Part shown: positions 44,468 to 56,668 of the stretch, one piece after another
How positions within the stretch are numbered: the stretch's first letter is position 1
Layout: every line of letters starts with the position of its first letter
Made by a program: the position numbers and the translations under genes
The notes under the pieces: generated by a model
Seen by the model: only the letters and a program-made list of their open reading frames with translations
Told to the model about the DNA's origin: nothing
Databases searched by the model: none
Origin: Conus ventricosus
Lineage: Eukaryota; Mollusca; Gastropoda; Neogastropoda; Conidae
Direction: 5' to 3'
Assembly (NCBI GenBank): GCA_018398815.1
Contig: CM031620.1
Span: 60,580,634 to 60,644,633 of the forward strand
Length of the DNA stretch: 64,000 nucleotides

Positions 44468-47093
44468 ACTTAGGTGAACACTCTGCCTCATGTCCAACCT
44501 TAAGTGAACACTCTGCCTCATGTCCAATCTAAAGTGAACACACTGCCTCATGTCCGATCTTAAGTGAACACACTGCCTCATGTCCAACCTTAAGTGAACA
44601 CACTGCCTCATATCCAACCTTAAGTGAACACACTGCCTCATGTCCAACCTTAATGAACACACTGCCTCATGTCCAATCTTAAGTGAACACTCTGCCTCAT
44701 GTCCAACCTTAAGTGAACACACTGCCTCATATCCAACCTTAAGTGAACACACTGCCTCATGTCCAATCTTAAGTGAACACTCTGCCTCATGTCCCACCTT
44801 AAGTGAACACACTGCCTCATGTCTAATCTATAGTGAACACACTGCCTCATGTCCAATCTTAAGTGAACACTCTGCTCATGTCCAACCTTAAGTGAACACA
44901 CTGCCTCATGTCTAATCTATAGTAACACACTGCCTCATGTCCAACCTTAAGTGAACACTCTGCCTCATGTCCAATCTAAAGTGAACACACTGCCTCATGT
45001 CCAATCTTAATGAACACACTGCCTCATATCCAACCTTAAGTGAACACACTGCCTCATGTCCAACCTTAAGTGAACACTCTGCCTCATGTCCAATCTAAAG
45101 TGAACACACTGCCTCATGTCCAACCTTAAGTGAACACACTGCCTCATGTCCAACCTTAAGTGAACACACTGCCTCATGTCCAACCTTAAGTGAACACACG
45201 CCTCATGTCTAATCTATAGTGAACACACTGCCTCATGTCCAACCTTAAGTGAACACACTGCCTCATATCCAACCTTAAGTGAACACACTGCCTCATGTCT
45301 AATCTAAAGTGAACACACTGCCTCATGTCCGATATTAATGAACACACTGCCTCATGTCCAATCTTAAGTGAACACACTGCCTCATGTCCAACCTTAAGTG
45401 AACACACTGCCTCATGTCTAATCTATAGTGAACACACTGCCTCATGTCCAACCTTAAGTGAACACACTGCCTCATATCCAACCTTAAGTGAACACACTGC
45501 CTCATGTCTAATCTATAGTGAACACACTGCCTCATCTCCAACCTTAAGTGAACACACTGCCTCATGTCCAACCTTAAGTGAACACACTGCCTCATGTCTA
45601 ATCTATAGTGAACACACTGCCTCATGTCCAATCTTAAGTGAACACCTGCCTCATGTCCAACCTTAAGTGAACACACTGCCTCATGTCTAATCTATAGTGA
45701 ACACACTGCCTCATGTCCAACCTTAAGTGAACACTCTGCCTCATGTCCAATCTAAAGTGAACACACTGCCTCATGTCCAATCTTAAGTGAACACACTGCC
45801 TCATATCCAACCTTAAGTGAACACACTGCCTCATGTCCAACCTTAAGTGAACACTCTGCCTCATGTCTAATCTAAAGTGAACACACTGCCTCATGTCCAA
45901 TCTAAAGTGAACACACTGCCTCATAACCAACCTTAAGTGAACACACTGCCTCATGTCCAACCTTAAGTGAACACACTGCCTCATGTCTAATCTATAGTGA
46001 ACACACTGCCTCATGTCCAACCTAAGTGAACACACTGCCTCACGTCCAACCTTAAGTGAACACACTGCCTCATGTCTAATCTATAGTGAACACACTGCCT
46101 CATGTCCAACCTTAAGTGAACACACTGCCTCATGTCCAACCTTAAGTGAACACACTGCCTCATGTCCAACCTTAAGTGAACACACTGCCTCACGTCCAAC
46201 CTTAAGTGAACACACTGCCTCACGTCCAACCTTAAGTGAACACACTGCCTCATGTCCAACCTTAGGTGAACACACTGCCTCTACCAACCTTAAGTGAACA
46301 CACTGCCTCATGTCCAACCTTAAGTGAACACACTGCCTCATGTCCAACCTTAAGTGAACACACTGCCTCATGTCTAATCTATAGTGAACACACTGCCTCA
46401 TGTCCAACCTTAAGTGAACACACTACCTCATATCCAACCTTAAGTGAACACACTGCCTCATGTCTAATCTATAGTGAACACACTGCCTCATGTCCGATAT
46501 TAAGTGAACACACTGCCTCATGTCCAACCTTAAGTGAACACACTGCCTCATGTCCAACCTTAAGTGAACACACTGCCTCATGTCTAATCTATAGTGACAC
46601 ACTGCCTCATGTCCAACCTAAGTGAACACACTGCCTCATACCAACCTTAATGAACACACTGCCTCATGTCTAATCTATAGTGAACACACTGCCTCATGTC
46701 CAACCTAAGTGAACACACTGCCTCATATCCAACCTTAAGTGAACACACTGCCTCATGTCTAATCTATAGTGAACACACTGCCTCATGTCTAATCTATAGT
46801 GAACACACTGCCTCATGTCCAACCTAAGTGAACACACTGCCTCATATCCAACCTTAAGTGAACACACTGCCTCATGTCCAACCTTAAGTGAACACACTGC
46901 CTCATGTCTAATCTATAGTGAACACACTGCCTCATGTCCAACCTTAAGTGAACACACTGCCTCACGTCCAAACCTTAAGTGAACACACTGCCTCATGTCC
47001 AATCTAAAGTGAACACACGCCTCATGTCCAACCTTAAGTGAACACACTGCCTCATATCCAACCTTAAGTGAACACACTGCCTCATGTCTAATC
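44468..47093. repeat. 30-bp minisatellite, about 87 copies
   Basis: The unit is TGAACACACTGCCTCATGTC followed by CAACCTTAAG. Common variants are TCTAATCTATAG, CACTCTGCC, CATATCC and CACGTCC. Being 30 bp and stop-poor it opens frames of 60-140 codons on both strands; none is a gene. The array continues after the insertion, at 48666-48775. Confidence 0.96.
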
Positions 47094-48665
47094 CAGACCT
47101 GCCAACCATTACGCATTTCGCGTAATTTATTACGCCCAAGTGTAAATTTCTTACGCCCTTACGCATTTACCCAAAACATTAACGCATTGAAAGTTTTCAA
47201 CAACAAAAAAAAACAAAAAAAAAACGGACGAAAAAATCGGCTTATGTACAGACAGGCACGGCGCCGTGCGTATAACCATGTCTTCAAGAAGCGTTTCCGT
47301 ATGCGCAGTTCGTTTCACCATCTTTACCATTCAGCGAAGTGGCGTTGTTTTGAAGTTTTAGCTACGAAAATGTCGAAACGTGGAGTAGAAAGTTTTGGAC
47401 AAGATGCAAAAAAGAAAAAACTTGGTCAGAAGTTCCGAAAAGAATACTCGGAAAAGTTCCCCTGCATACGACGTTCGGCTAAAGGTGTAAATTGTGCACG
47501 GTGTACCACTTGCGAGTCGACTTCACAATTTCCAATCGCGGGATGGTGGATGTGAAGCGTCACCTTGAGTCACGCAAACACATCGATTCCTCAAACGCGC
47601 CGAATTCTTCCAGCATTACATTTTTTTTCAGACTGTAGACACCTCAAAAGAGGATGAAATTAGGAAAAGGTAATTCGGCTGAAGCATTGGTGGCCGGATT
47701 TTTCGTCGAGCACATCGCTCTTAGCGCAGCCGACCACGCATCCCAGCTTTTAAAGAAGCGTTCTCAGATTCGAGATCACCAAACAGTTCAAGAGCAGTCG
47801 AACAAAGACAACACACATTTGTAAGGACCCTTCTCATGGAAGCCTAAACTGCTGCTGCATCTTGACTGCAGAATGACCGTTTGTGTGTTGGGGGTTGATG
47901 AAGTCAGGAAAGGGGGGGGGGGGGGACAAATTCTTTCCTGGATGTGCGATACTTAAAAAAATGACACAATCACCACTGAGCTGATAGCCAACCCCACATC
48001 ACAGAATCAGCAACAGGGAGAACATTCTTTTGGTTATATATTTCTTAATTTCATGTCCCAGTTTCTCTCCATCTTCGAACCTCCCCCCCCCCCCCCCCCC
48101 CCCACCCCACATCCTCAAGTCCAGAAGCTTTGCCAAGTTCATTACTTATCAGACAGTATGAGTTGTTGGCCTGCGCCTTTTTTTTGTCCCCCACTATTAG
48201 ATTGTTCGTTATGTATTCGTCTTATGTATGTGTCTGACCTTATGTTCAAGTGTAATAAGTGTGCCAGTCTTGAATAAAAGTTACTTTGTGTTAGGTTTTC
48301 CTTTTGGGAGCAAAGTTACCCCAACTTGTTTATGTTATTGTTTTACTGTTCCTGCTCATTTCTTTTCCAATTTTTTAGGTTGTTTTCTGGCGGCACTATC
48401 CAAGCTTGGTGTGCCCATGCCATTAATGGTTCAGGGGATTTGTGTGTGTTTTCTCGTGTTAGTCTACATTTCATAATTTGTAGAGATTTCTTGTGACACT
48501 TAAGTAAAGTTCACAAAAATTGTTGTGAACAAGTTCATGCATCGTGTTTGTTTGAAAATAAAGTAAATGGCGCGTCTTGATTCTCTTAGCTCTCAGATAT
48601 TACACATTTCTGCTCACTGAGGCTTCAATGTCTTAATATTGGTCTCTTAGGAGGTGGCAGGTCTG
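47094..48665 (+). mobile_element. hAT-like element, 1,572 bp, inserted in the 30-bp array
   Basis: The left end is CAGACCTGCCAACC and the right end, reversed, is CAGACCTGCCACCTCC. CTAATC flanks both sides (47088-47093 and 48666-48671), part of the array unit. Next to the left end are repeated TTACGC words. A plus-strand frame from 47370 (MSKRGVESFGQDAKKKKLGQ) leads to a BED-like finger (NCARC...VDFTISNRGMVDVKRH, 47487-47560, with a frame break) and an ALVAGFFVEHIALSAADHAS helix (about 47683-47745) as in hAT-type proteins. It then stops at about 47822. The catalytic domain is missing. A long C tract is at about 48085-48103. Confidence 0.85.
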
Positions 48666-48775
48666 CTAATCTATATGTGAACACACTGCTCATGTCCAAC
48701 CTTAAGTGAACACACTGCCTCTTGTCCAACTTAAGTGAAACACACTGCCTCTTGTCCAATCTATGTGAAACATCT
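48666..48775. repeat. Continuation of the 30-bp minisatellite beyond the insertion
   Basis: Three to four units (CTATATGTGAACACACTGC, CTCTTGTCCAACTTAAGTG) match the array that ends at 47093. Confidence 0.9.
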
Positions 48776-49788
48776 TAGACTGTGTTCCTTTGGGAAACGC
48801 ATTGTGTGTAGCTTACCTGGTGAGTCATGAAGGGCTTTGGGCTTGTTAATCTTCATGCATCATCAAATGGGTGTATTCGTGCACACATGGGTGTCGTGAC
48901 TTAACGAGAAGAGCATGCTGTGTTTCGTCACACACTTTAGCCAACTACGTCTCTGGAACCAGCTGTGACGTGCCAACATTTACGACAGGAAATTTGAGGA
49001 AAGTGCCCAGAGATAAAAGCAAAAAATTGGACTTTTGATGTGATGATTGTTTTATAAAGAGAAAACGGGAAAGGTGATTGCTCATGAAGTGACAAAGCTT
49101 TCTTGAGCCAGAGTGACAGCAGCAGTAATGGCGGATTTTAACAGATCAGTGGATTTTGTTGAAAACGTTAATTTGTGATGAAGTTTGGGGACACTTTTCA
49201 ATGACCTTTTTCAACATACATAAATCTCACATTGTTGGGACTGACAATGGGACATCAACAAGGCCAATCTGGTTGAGTTGAAAATCTGTCAGTTGTTTCC
49301 CGACATGTGTGGACCAAAACCACTTCTGTAACTGCATCAACAGCAGTCTCCATTTAATTGTGGAACTGAGGCCAATACCGATTTCATTTGAAAATGTTGA
49401 AATTTAAAAACCAGATGCTCCGTCTGCAAATCTATCTAGGATGACAAACAGTGATGCCCTAATTCAAGTTTGGAAACAAGGGCTGAGGGTGTTGGTGCAG
49501 AATCTAGAGATTCTACAATGTCTGAACATTCTTTTTGTATGGAATGTGTGCTAGGTGGTGGGGAAAAAAAAAAAGGCAAATGAACTTTGTAATATCTAGT
49601 TTACATATTTCAAGATTTTCTTTCTTATAATTCAAGGAACGTTAGTTTTGCGTTGTGGAATTAAATTTCAAAATAATTTAGATTGAAAAAACGTCAACCG
49701 TTGCTCCCGTGGCAAAGCAATTTCCACAGACAAAGGGAAGTAATCCCCACAGTGAGGATAAAGGAGACAGACGCAGAAAAATGGGGAG
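48776..49788. other. Sequence without recognised genes
   Basis: Mostly AT-rich unique sequence. No frame or repeat was identified. Confidence 0.45.
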
Positions 49789-50098
49789 TTTGTATTATAC
49801 TCCTGTGTGGCTAGTATACTTACCAGTAGCAATCGCATTCCCCGGCAGTTAGTCTGCTCTGCCAGGGCCCCGATGTTTTTGTGTGGCTAATGCATTGAAT
49901 AATAAGGACGTCACGTGGTGCCCACCCCACTTCCGGTAGGAGAAGATGCCAGGGGTAAGTCTCCATAACGTCATTCATCGAGGCCTACGCGCAAGGTTAA
50001 CCCAGAAACCTTGGCGCTAGGGGGAAGGTTGGGCGGGCATTGGGGCATTAGAGTTGACTTGGTAAGTTATACTAGCCAAACAGGGAGTATAATTACAA
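49789..50098. repeat. Hairpin arms at the left end of the DIRS-like element
   Basis: GTATTATACTCCTGTGTGGC/TAGTATACTTACC at 49790-49824 is the near-perfect reverse complement of GGTAAGTTATACTAGCC/AAACAGGGAGTATAATTAC at 50060-50096. This gives ~36-bp arms around a ~235-bp loop that includes the GTTAGTC...GCTAATGCA inverted-repeat segment. Confidence 0.8.
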
Positions 50099-50611
50099 CT
50101 CCCCCATTTTGGCGTATATACTGTACCATGTCAGAAATGCGAATTCATAGTATAAAAGAGAGGAGGGCGAGTGCCCTAGGGGTTCCTGGGGTTACCGATA
50201 TGGATGCATTAGCCGCCACAAAGGTATCCATTGTAGAACCAATCAGCCCTGGTCATGGGATGTCCCTTCAGATATAAAATTTTATGAAGGGAGTCTCGAA
50301 CGCCAGAAGGCTGCCTCAGGAGGTGGGCATGGGAAACAGGTGTGGAATGCTGCCGAAGTGGCAGCGCTCTGACTCATGGGCCGGGGGGAAGAGGAAGGGG
50401 AGATCCTGGTTGCCTGGGAAATAGGCAGTTCTGACCGTCTTGGAGAGCCACCTAGAGGACAGTTGCCAGCTGAGATGTCTTTAGTGTTACTGGGGTTGAT
50501 GGAAATGAGAAGACGGTCTTTGTGATACGCGCCTGGGGCGCGCGAGCCGTTCCAGTAGTGTGTTAGACATCGAGAAGAAGGGCAAGGGCTATGTCCGTAG
50601 AGGTGTCGCCC

Positions 50612-51720
50612 CTAGTGTATCCGCCAGCGGGGCGGATGTGAGGTAAGGGAGGGACTGCCGGGTTCCTGGTTCTTGGCTAGGAACTCGGGAAAGGAACTTA
50701 AGAGAGACGGCCGTCTCGGTGGAAGGCAATGTCTTCTGGGGTCCCCGCTAAGGCATGGATCTGCCTCGCCGTCTCGCGGGAAAGCGTGAGGGCGAGGAGG
50801 AGGAGGAAGGTAGTCTTTCATGGACAGTAAGGTCGAGGGAAGGATCGAAAGGATATGGAGGACAAAGGCTCAAAGGGGGGGGTTTATTGAGGACGTCAAG
50901 AACAGGTGATAGAGGTCCCAAGGGGAAACAGTCTAGGGGATTGGGCCTCACGAAGAGAGAAGCCCCTGGAGGATCTCTCTGAGAGGAGGGAAATCATTCT
51001 CAAGGACGGTCCGGCACTTTTGGGATGGTCGTGCATGATGGCCGAATGTAGCCCTGATGGAGCTAGCAGAGAGGTTAAGTGGGACCAGGAATGTCCTATT
51101 TGGAATGTTGGTGGGGCGGAATGGAGGGACAGAATTGGTTTGCTCCATGAGACCCATTTTCCTCCATCTGCAGTCTTAATGGGTCTCCGTGCTTAGCTCT
51201 GCGAAGAGGACTGCTAGGTATCGGAGTTCTGAGAGGCCCCGGCGATAGCCGGCGATGGAGAGGGTATTGAGGACGGAACGGGACCTGTCCGTTCGGAGGG
51301 GGATTTGGAATGTTCGCTGCCGGGTGACACAGAAGCCAGGCGTGGAGGTGAAGAACCTGGGGATTGGCGTGAGGGAGGCCCGAACGGGGTTGCTGAGCAT
51401 GTCCCCACGGTGTTCAACTGGAGAGGGGGTTCGTGAGTGAGGGACTTGAGTCCGGGAACCAGGACTGAGTGGGCACAATGGGGTATGAGAATGAGGCCTG
51501 GCGTTCTCTCGAGAGTCTTCGGCCTTCCTGATCACCTTGTGGAGATCGGGGAAAGGGAGTGGAAGGCGGTAAGCTATGAGGCCGGATTCAAAGGAGGGAC
51601 AGGGCGGTCGTGGGGTAAGCCTCTGGGGGTCCGGGACGGGGAACATACCATGGCAGACGATGGTTGAAACCGTGTGGCAAAGAGGTCGTTCATTGAGTGT
51701 GAAACCAATGTTCTCCCACA
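50612..51720 (-). pseudogene. DIRS-like tyrosine recombinase region, frameshifted
   Basis: Minus-strand pieces in order: HKVIRKAEDSRENA (about 51540), PHCAHS-type linker text, GYRRGLSELRYLAVLFAEL (about 51200-51240), then DYLLLLLALTLS-type helix text split over frames (about 50800-50830) and PEFLAKNQEPG (about 50665-50700). The phrase order matches the C-terminal recombinase of DIRS elements. I could not locate all of the Arg-His-Arg-Tyr catalytic set because of frame breaks. Confidence 0.6.
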
Positions 51721-52421
51721 CGGTTGAAAGGGGTGTAAGCCGGCCTGAGGGTCCATTCGTGTGTAGGCAGACTTGGATCGGCTGAGAGAGTCTGCCAGGA
51801 TGTTGTGAGTCCTGCTATGTTGTGTCTCGCGCGAAGGGTGACCCCCTGCGTATGTGACACCAGAGGAGGGAGGGGTGCCTCGGTACGGAGGGAGAGGCCG
51901 ATGGAGTGTTTGCACCCCCCCCCCTTGTTGATGTAACAAGCTACCGAAGTGTTGTCCGTGAAAAGGAGGAACAAATCGTGTGGGCGACTATGGACTGGAA
52001 ACTGGAGGAGGCGAGTCCTGACAGCCTCCAGTTCCAGATGTTGTGTTGAAGACGAGCAGTCAGTGGATCCCAAACCCCGAGGCGTGATGCTCTCCAGATG
52101 GGCCCCCCAGCCCGAGTTGGAGGCCGTCTGTGAAAAGTTCCAGGCGCCTGGGGATGGAGGGAGATGGGAACTCCGGGGGCAGGGTGGATGGGCTGAGCCA
52201 CTCCTCCGTGGCCCAAACGATCCAAGGCCCCTAGGGGGTCGGGCTGGGTTCAGCTGTCGTTGGGCTGGGTACCAAAGACGGCGGAACTCCCTCTGAAGCT
52301 GTCGCTTTGGAACTCTGCCTAGGGGAATGTGAGGAGACAGGGACTCCATCATCCTAGGAGGGAGGGTAGTGTCCTTGCGAAGTGATGTGTAGAGAAGGCG
52401 AAGGTGGGAAATGAGATCCAC
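51690..52421 (-). pseudogene. DIRS-like RNase H domain
   Basis: A 243-codon minus-strand frame. Near its middle LELEAVRTRLLQF gives the catalytic Glu, and LLFTDNTSVACYINKGGG (about 51920-51970) gives the Asp region. Later ARHNIAGL and ADPSL resemble the HIPG...AD.LSR end of DIRS RNase H, slightly altered. The upstream half continues from the reverse transcriptase connection region. Confidence 0.75.
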
Positions 52422-53010
52422 TAGGCGTGCGGACCTCTCCGGGGCTCGGGGAGACTACCATGGAGGTGGTGTCGAGCTATGCCAGGAAGGTGAATTTGCA
52501 TGACTGGGCGAGAGCTTCGCATTTTGCGGGGTTGGTGGCGAACCCAGAGGAGGAGCAAAGCTGATGAAGTAGCTTTGAGGTGTGGGATTGGGCTAGGGGC
52601 CTGAGAGGGGGGCAAGGACGAGCAGGTCGTCGAGGTAGACAAGGAGGCGATTGTCCTCCTGTCTGGCAAGGGAGGCATCTCCTTGACTACCTTCGTTGAA
52701 GAGGGGGAAGGGAGCCAGGGAGAGTCCGAATGGGAGGGCCCTTTTTGAATTGAAACACCCGGCCCCGCAGAGAAAACGAAGTATCGTCTGTGGGACGGTG
52801 ATGAGGGTCTGGAAGTAAGCTCTGTGAGTTCTATCGAGGGGCCCCAGTCCAGATTGGTGGTGGAAAGTCCCTGATCGGGTCCGCGGGGGTCTCCCATCTT
52901 GAATTGGTTGTCCTGAGGATATCTGTTGAGAGGGGAAAGGTCGTGTGATGGGCCTCCTGCCGCCGGAGGTTTGGGACTACAAAAAGAGGCGAGATAAAAC
53001 CCGGGGTTAG
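52422..53010 (-). pseudogene. DIRS-like reverse transcriptase domain, frameshifted
   Basis: Minus-strand motifs in order: GFYLASFCSPK (about 53000), DLSPLNRY (about 52920-52945), FKMGDPRG, and the catalytic YLDD at 52626-52637 within LLVYLDDLLVLAP. The last lies in a different frame from the motifs upstream, so at least one indel separates them. After it comes GFATNPAKCEA, the usual primer-grip region. Confidence 0.8.
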
Positions 53011-56000
53011 GGGGTGGTGGTGGTACCTCGGTGTGGCCCCTTGCGGGAAGAGAGAAGAGAAGAAGAAGAGCTCCTCGATTTCCTGAGCGAAGGGCCTCGT
53101 GGGGGGGAGGTGGGGTCGCCCGGTGGAAGAGGAGGAGGGGAGGGACAGGAGGGGGGGCGCGTTCGTTGTCCCAGGGTAGACGGAACCCATCCTGCAGAAC
53201 AGAAACCGCCCCGGGGGTTGAGACCAGGCGCCGCCACTGGTGGGCGTGCCGGGACAGGACTGCAGCCAGGGGGGCAGATGGGCTGAGGTGTGTCTGGAAG
53301 ACTGACATGGTCCCGCCCCTCGGAAGGTGGGTCCGCTAGTCACCTCCGGGTGACGGGCCTGTGGCCGAACCGAAAATTCTGTTGGTGTTTTTCGGTTTGG
53401 GCGTAGGGGGTTGTGGCGGGCCTCGAGGGACGCTGCTTGGGGTAGGGCTGGGGGTGGTGTGGGTGGGCCTGACGAAAGTATGGTCTAGATGGGCGGTGTG
53501 ACGAGGGTTTGTGGTCGCAAAGAAGAGGCCTGCTTTGCGCTCCTCGACGGCATGGGAATGATCCGCAGAGGAATAGTCGCGAAAAAAAAAAGCGACTGCT
53601 CCTGACCCGGAATGCAGCGTTAAGGCCGCCTTGAGCGCTGGGGAGAATGGGCTGTGATAGCAGGCGGCTCTCACTGCCAGAAGGCAGTTTAAAGTGACTC
53701 CTGGCTGCGCTGTCCGCCGCACTGCCCCACGGGGAGTTGCGCTATCTTGTTGACAAGAAACGCATAAGGGCGGTCATCAAACAGGCTGGGGCCTGCCTCA
53801 GTGTCGCCGGGTCTGGAAGACGTGAGGGGACAATGCCTCCCTCATTTGGCCAGAGGTCCTCCGCTAGCTGTAGAACAATGTCATTGAAGGCATGACCCCG
53901 CGGGGTGGTGTGCAGAATTGCAGCTCTGGCGATTCTGTCCCACTCTGTCAGGGTTTTGATAGGAAAGAGAGGTGGTGGATGTGGGTGGGGGGCGGTTAGG
54001 AGTGAGCCTGAGGGTTCTAGCCGGGGAAATGGCAATCTCCCTGGTGGCCGGATTGGCAGAAAGGAGAAAAGACATGAGGGGCCTGGACGCGGGTCCTTGA
54101 GGAATATCTCCTATTGGGGCCGCGTTGGGGGCTGATAAGATGTCAGGCCCCGGTGGGGGAAACGGCATGTGTTCCCCCTGGCGAGGGAGGCGATCTGCCC
54201 AACAAAGGAGTGATGGTCTGGGGGGCGGTTGCTATCTTGACCGTGATCGCTGGTAGGGGGTGGACCCAGTGTACCGGGAAAGGGCGAAGATGTTGTGAAG
54301 AGGGAGGGGATTCCCTAACAAACAAGATCAGGCGCCAGCCTCTCCAATATGGAAAAAAAGGTCCCCAGATGGGGGAGGAATTCCTCAAGCCCCTCCTCCA
54401 TTAATTTTTGGGGGGGTGGGTCAGTCTGTATCGTGTAAGGGAAGTTCAGGTCCACCCTTCGGAAGGCCATGTCAGGAGGTGCGTGGGAGTCGTAACTGTT
54501 GGGAAGAGGGGGGGGGGGGTGGGGGTGTGATGAAAACGTGGAGACGACTCCCCGGTGTTCCGATAATTGGCGTGGGGTGAAAAACTAGGGGGACTGGCCG
54601 TTCGGACAGCGCCCGAGAGGAATGGGGCCCAGGTTCGACTTCCAGCTCTGGGAGGCCGGGATGCCACATGAGGCAAAGGATGGTGTAGGGGGAGAGTCCG
54701 AGCTAAGCCACTGATTCCTCTCGGGGGAATAGAACCACCGGTCCCCAGGGGAGGAGATGGAGGGCTGTGGAGGCAGAGGCAGAGTTCCCTCGGGGGGACC
54801 CGGGGTAACTTTGCGCCACCCCCGGGGAGCACTGCCTCCTGCACTTCTCCGGGTGGGGTCCGCACCGGCCCCTGTGCGTGGCAGAGGGGTCGGGGAGTGT
54901 TTCGATCGCCGAGCCTCACTGCCGATGTGGTTAGCGGACCGGGATGGCTGAGACGACGCGTAAAAAATCAAGGGACGAGGGGTTTACCCCTGGTCCCGCT
55001 GGTTCGTTTCCTCCTCCTGAGGAACGGGACGAGGGGCGTTGCCCAATAGGGACGGGAAGAAGTCGGCTCCCAACGTCCTGGTACCCCTAGGGGCGATTGA
55101 GACGATCGATCGGGGCGGTTCGGACCGTTCCGGGGGTGAGGTCGCAGATCCGAGCTACTCGATTGCCTGCCGTACCTGACCCGGGATTGTGGTCAGTGGG
55201 GGAGGGGTTCCACCGAAAAGACTGGCCACATTCCCTCCACGGAGTGTGGACGCTCCTCGTGTCCGGGTCGTGGCTGAAAACCCGGACCCGGTTGGGGAGA
55301 GCGTCCTGAGGACTGTGTGACGTTCGTGTGTGGAGGTGCTAGCGTCACATGTCTCTTAGATCGGTGTGTTCGTGCGGTTGAGTCCGGTCCGCGAGCGCCA
55401 CCCGTGCGGTCCGGGTTGGTATCGGCGCTAAGGGTCCCCTTGGGGCCGATGATCGCCGGACGCGGCCTTGATGGGAGGGGGTCTCCTTACGCGGCTCGAA
55501 GTCGAACAGGCGAACCAGTCAGGGAACGTGATGATATAGAACGGGAAGGTCCTTTCATGGGAGAGACTTTTGCCTTGGAGGATTTGGGCTTAGGGAAGGA
55601 AGCAATGAAAAACCGTCGGCAATGGACTGCCGATTGTTCATCGACTGAGATGACTGTTAGGACTTCGATCGCGACGATCGTGTATCCGTCGGTCGGGTAG
55701 AGGGGGAATCGGATATGATGGGTAGGCGTTCCCTGCACGGAACCCTCCTCTCACCGACCGTACGCTCATCGTCTGTGCGTGAGCGGTTGGTTCCCGTGGA
55801 ATCGGGACACACGACCCTCCGGGGTAGGAGAGTCGACTGCCGATGAGTGGAGCGCCTCGAGCCTTAGTGTCCTTCACCATGTGGGCACTGTGTGGTGGGG
55901 ACCAAACACGGACCGCCACGTCGCAAAGGGGAGACAAGAGGAGGGTTTGAGGGATAGAAAGGGCTCAACCAACGTCGTGGAGTGACACTGAAATTTATTA

Positions 56001-56668
56001 AATGCTACGAGAAAGTCAGTGAGAGATCGAGGCATGGTCGATCGTTTAAGTGACGCGGTTTTGGCCGGTCGAAAACAAAATGGCGGAACGACGGCGAAAG
56101 AAGAAATGGACTCCGAGGGATACGTGAAAGTTAGGCGAATCGGGGAGTCCAAATGGAAGGAGAAGGGACGAGACTTCGTTAAACCAAGGGGGCAGTTAAA
56201 GCCAAAACTGGGAGCGAAAGGGCGAAAACCGGCGATGGGAGTTCCGACTATCGAAGTCGAAAAGCGCCGAATGCAAAGTCGCAAGTGCCAGACAAAGGCT
56301 CAAGGCGGGGATTGGCGTGGTTAAACAATTGGAAATAAAGCACCCAAACAATTAAGCCCCACGGTTCAGAATGAAAGGGATGAAGCGCGCAAGCCACAAC
56401 AAAGAAAGCAAAGAAGCAAAACATGGTATCTAAAACACAACGGCAAAAGAGAAGGCGAGACAGAGAAAGACTTAATATTGCTTGGGGGACGGCGAGGCCG
56501 AGAGAGAATTGACGTATGGGAGACTTACACTGGCTTCTCCCGACGGCGGGGAAGTGGGTTGAGCACCTCGATGCTGTCTTATCACTGCATTAGCCACACA
56601 AAAACTTGGCATGGCTGAGCGACTAACTGCGTGGATGCTATTTGTCTGTCATGGTACAGTATATGACG

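Larger units (their letters stand above)
49790..56668 (-). mobile_element. DIRS-like tyrosine-recombinase retrotransposon, nearly complete
   Basis: Coding runs on the minus strand from right to left: an ill-defined gag region (about 55.9-53.4 kb), reverse transcriptase, RNase H, and a tyrosine-recombinase region (about 51.7-50.6 kb), the order expected for DIRS elements. The ends are inverted repeats. GTTAGTC..GCTC.GCCA followed by TTTTTGTGTGGCTAATGCA at 49845-49895 matches the reverse complement of 56580-56625. CATATACTGTACCATG at the right end (reversed, about 56645-56660) is found again internally at 50115-50130, like a DIRS internal complementary region. The element is GC-rich compared with its surroundings and many frames are broken by single-base indels. 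Confidence 0.8.

Noticed and set aside
44468..47093. Possible CRISPR-like or coding repeat
   Set aside because: Units are contiguous with no spacers and the setting is a eukaryotic intron. The open frames come from a 30-bp stop-poor unit.
50748..56324. Many plus-strand frames of 60-127 codons in the GC-rich region
   Set aside because: They are shadows of the minus-strand DIRS-like coding regions. Recognisable RT and RNase H motifs are on the minus strand only.
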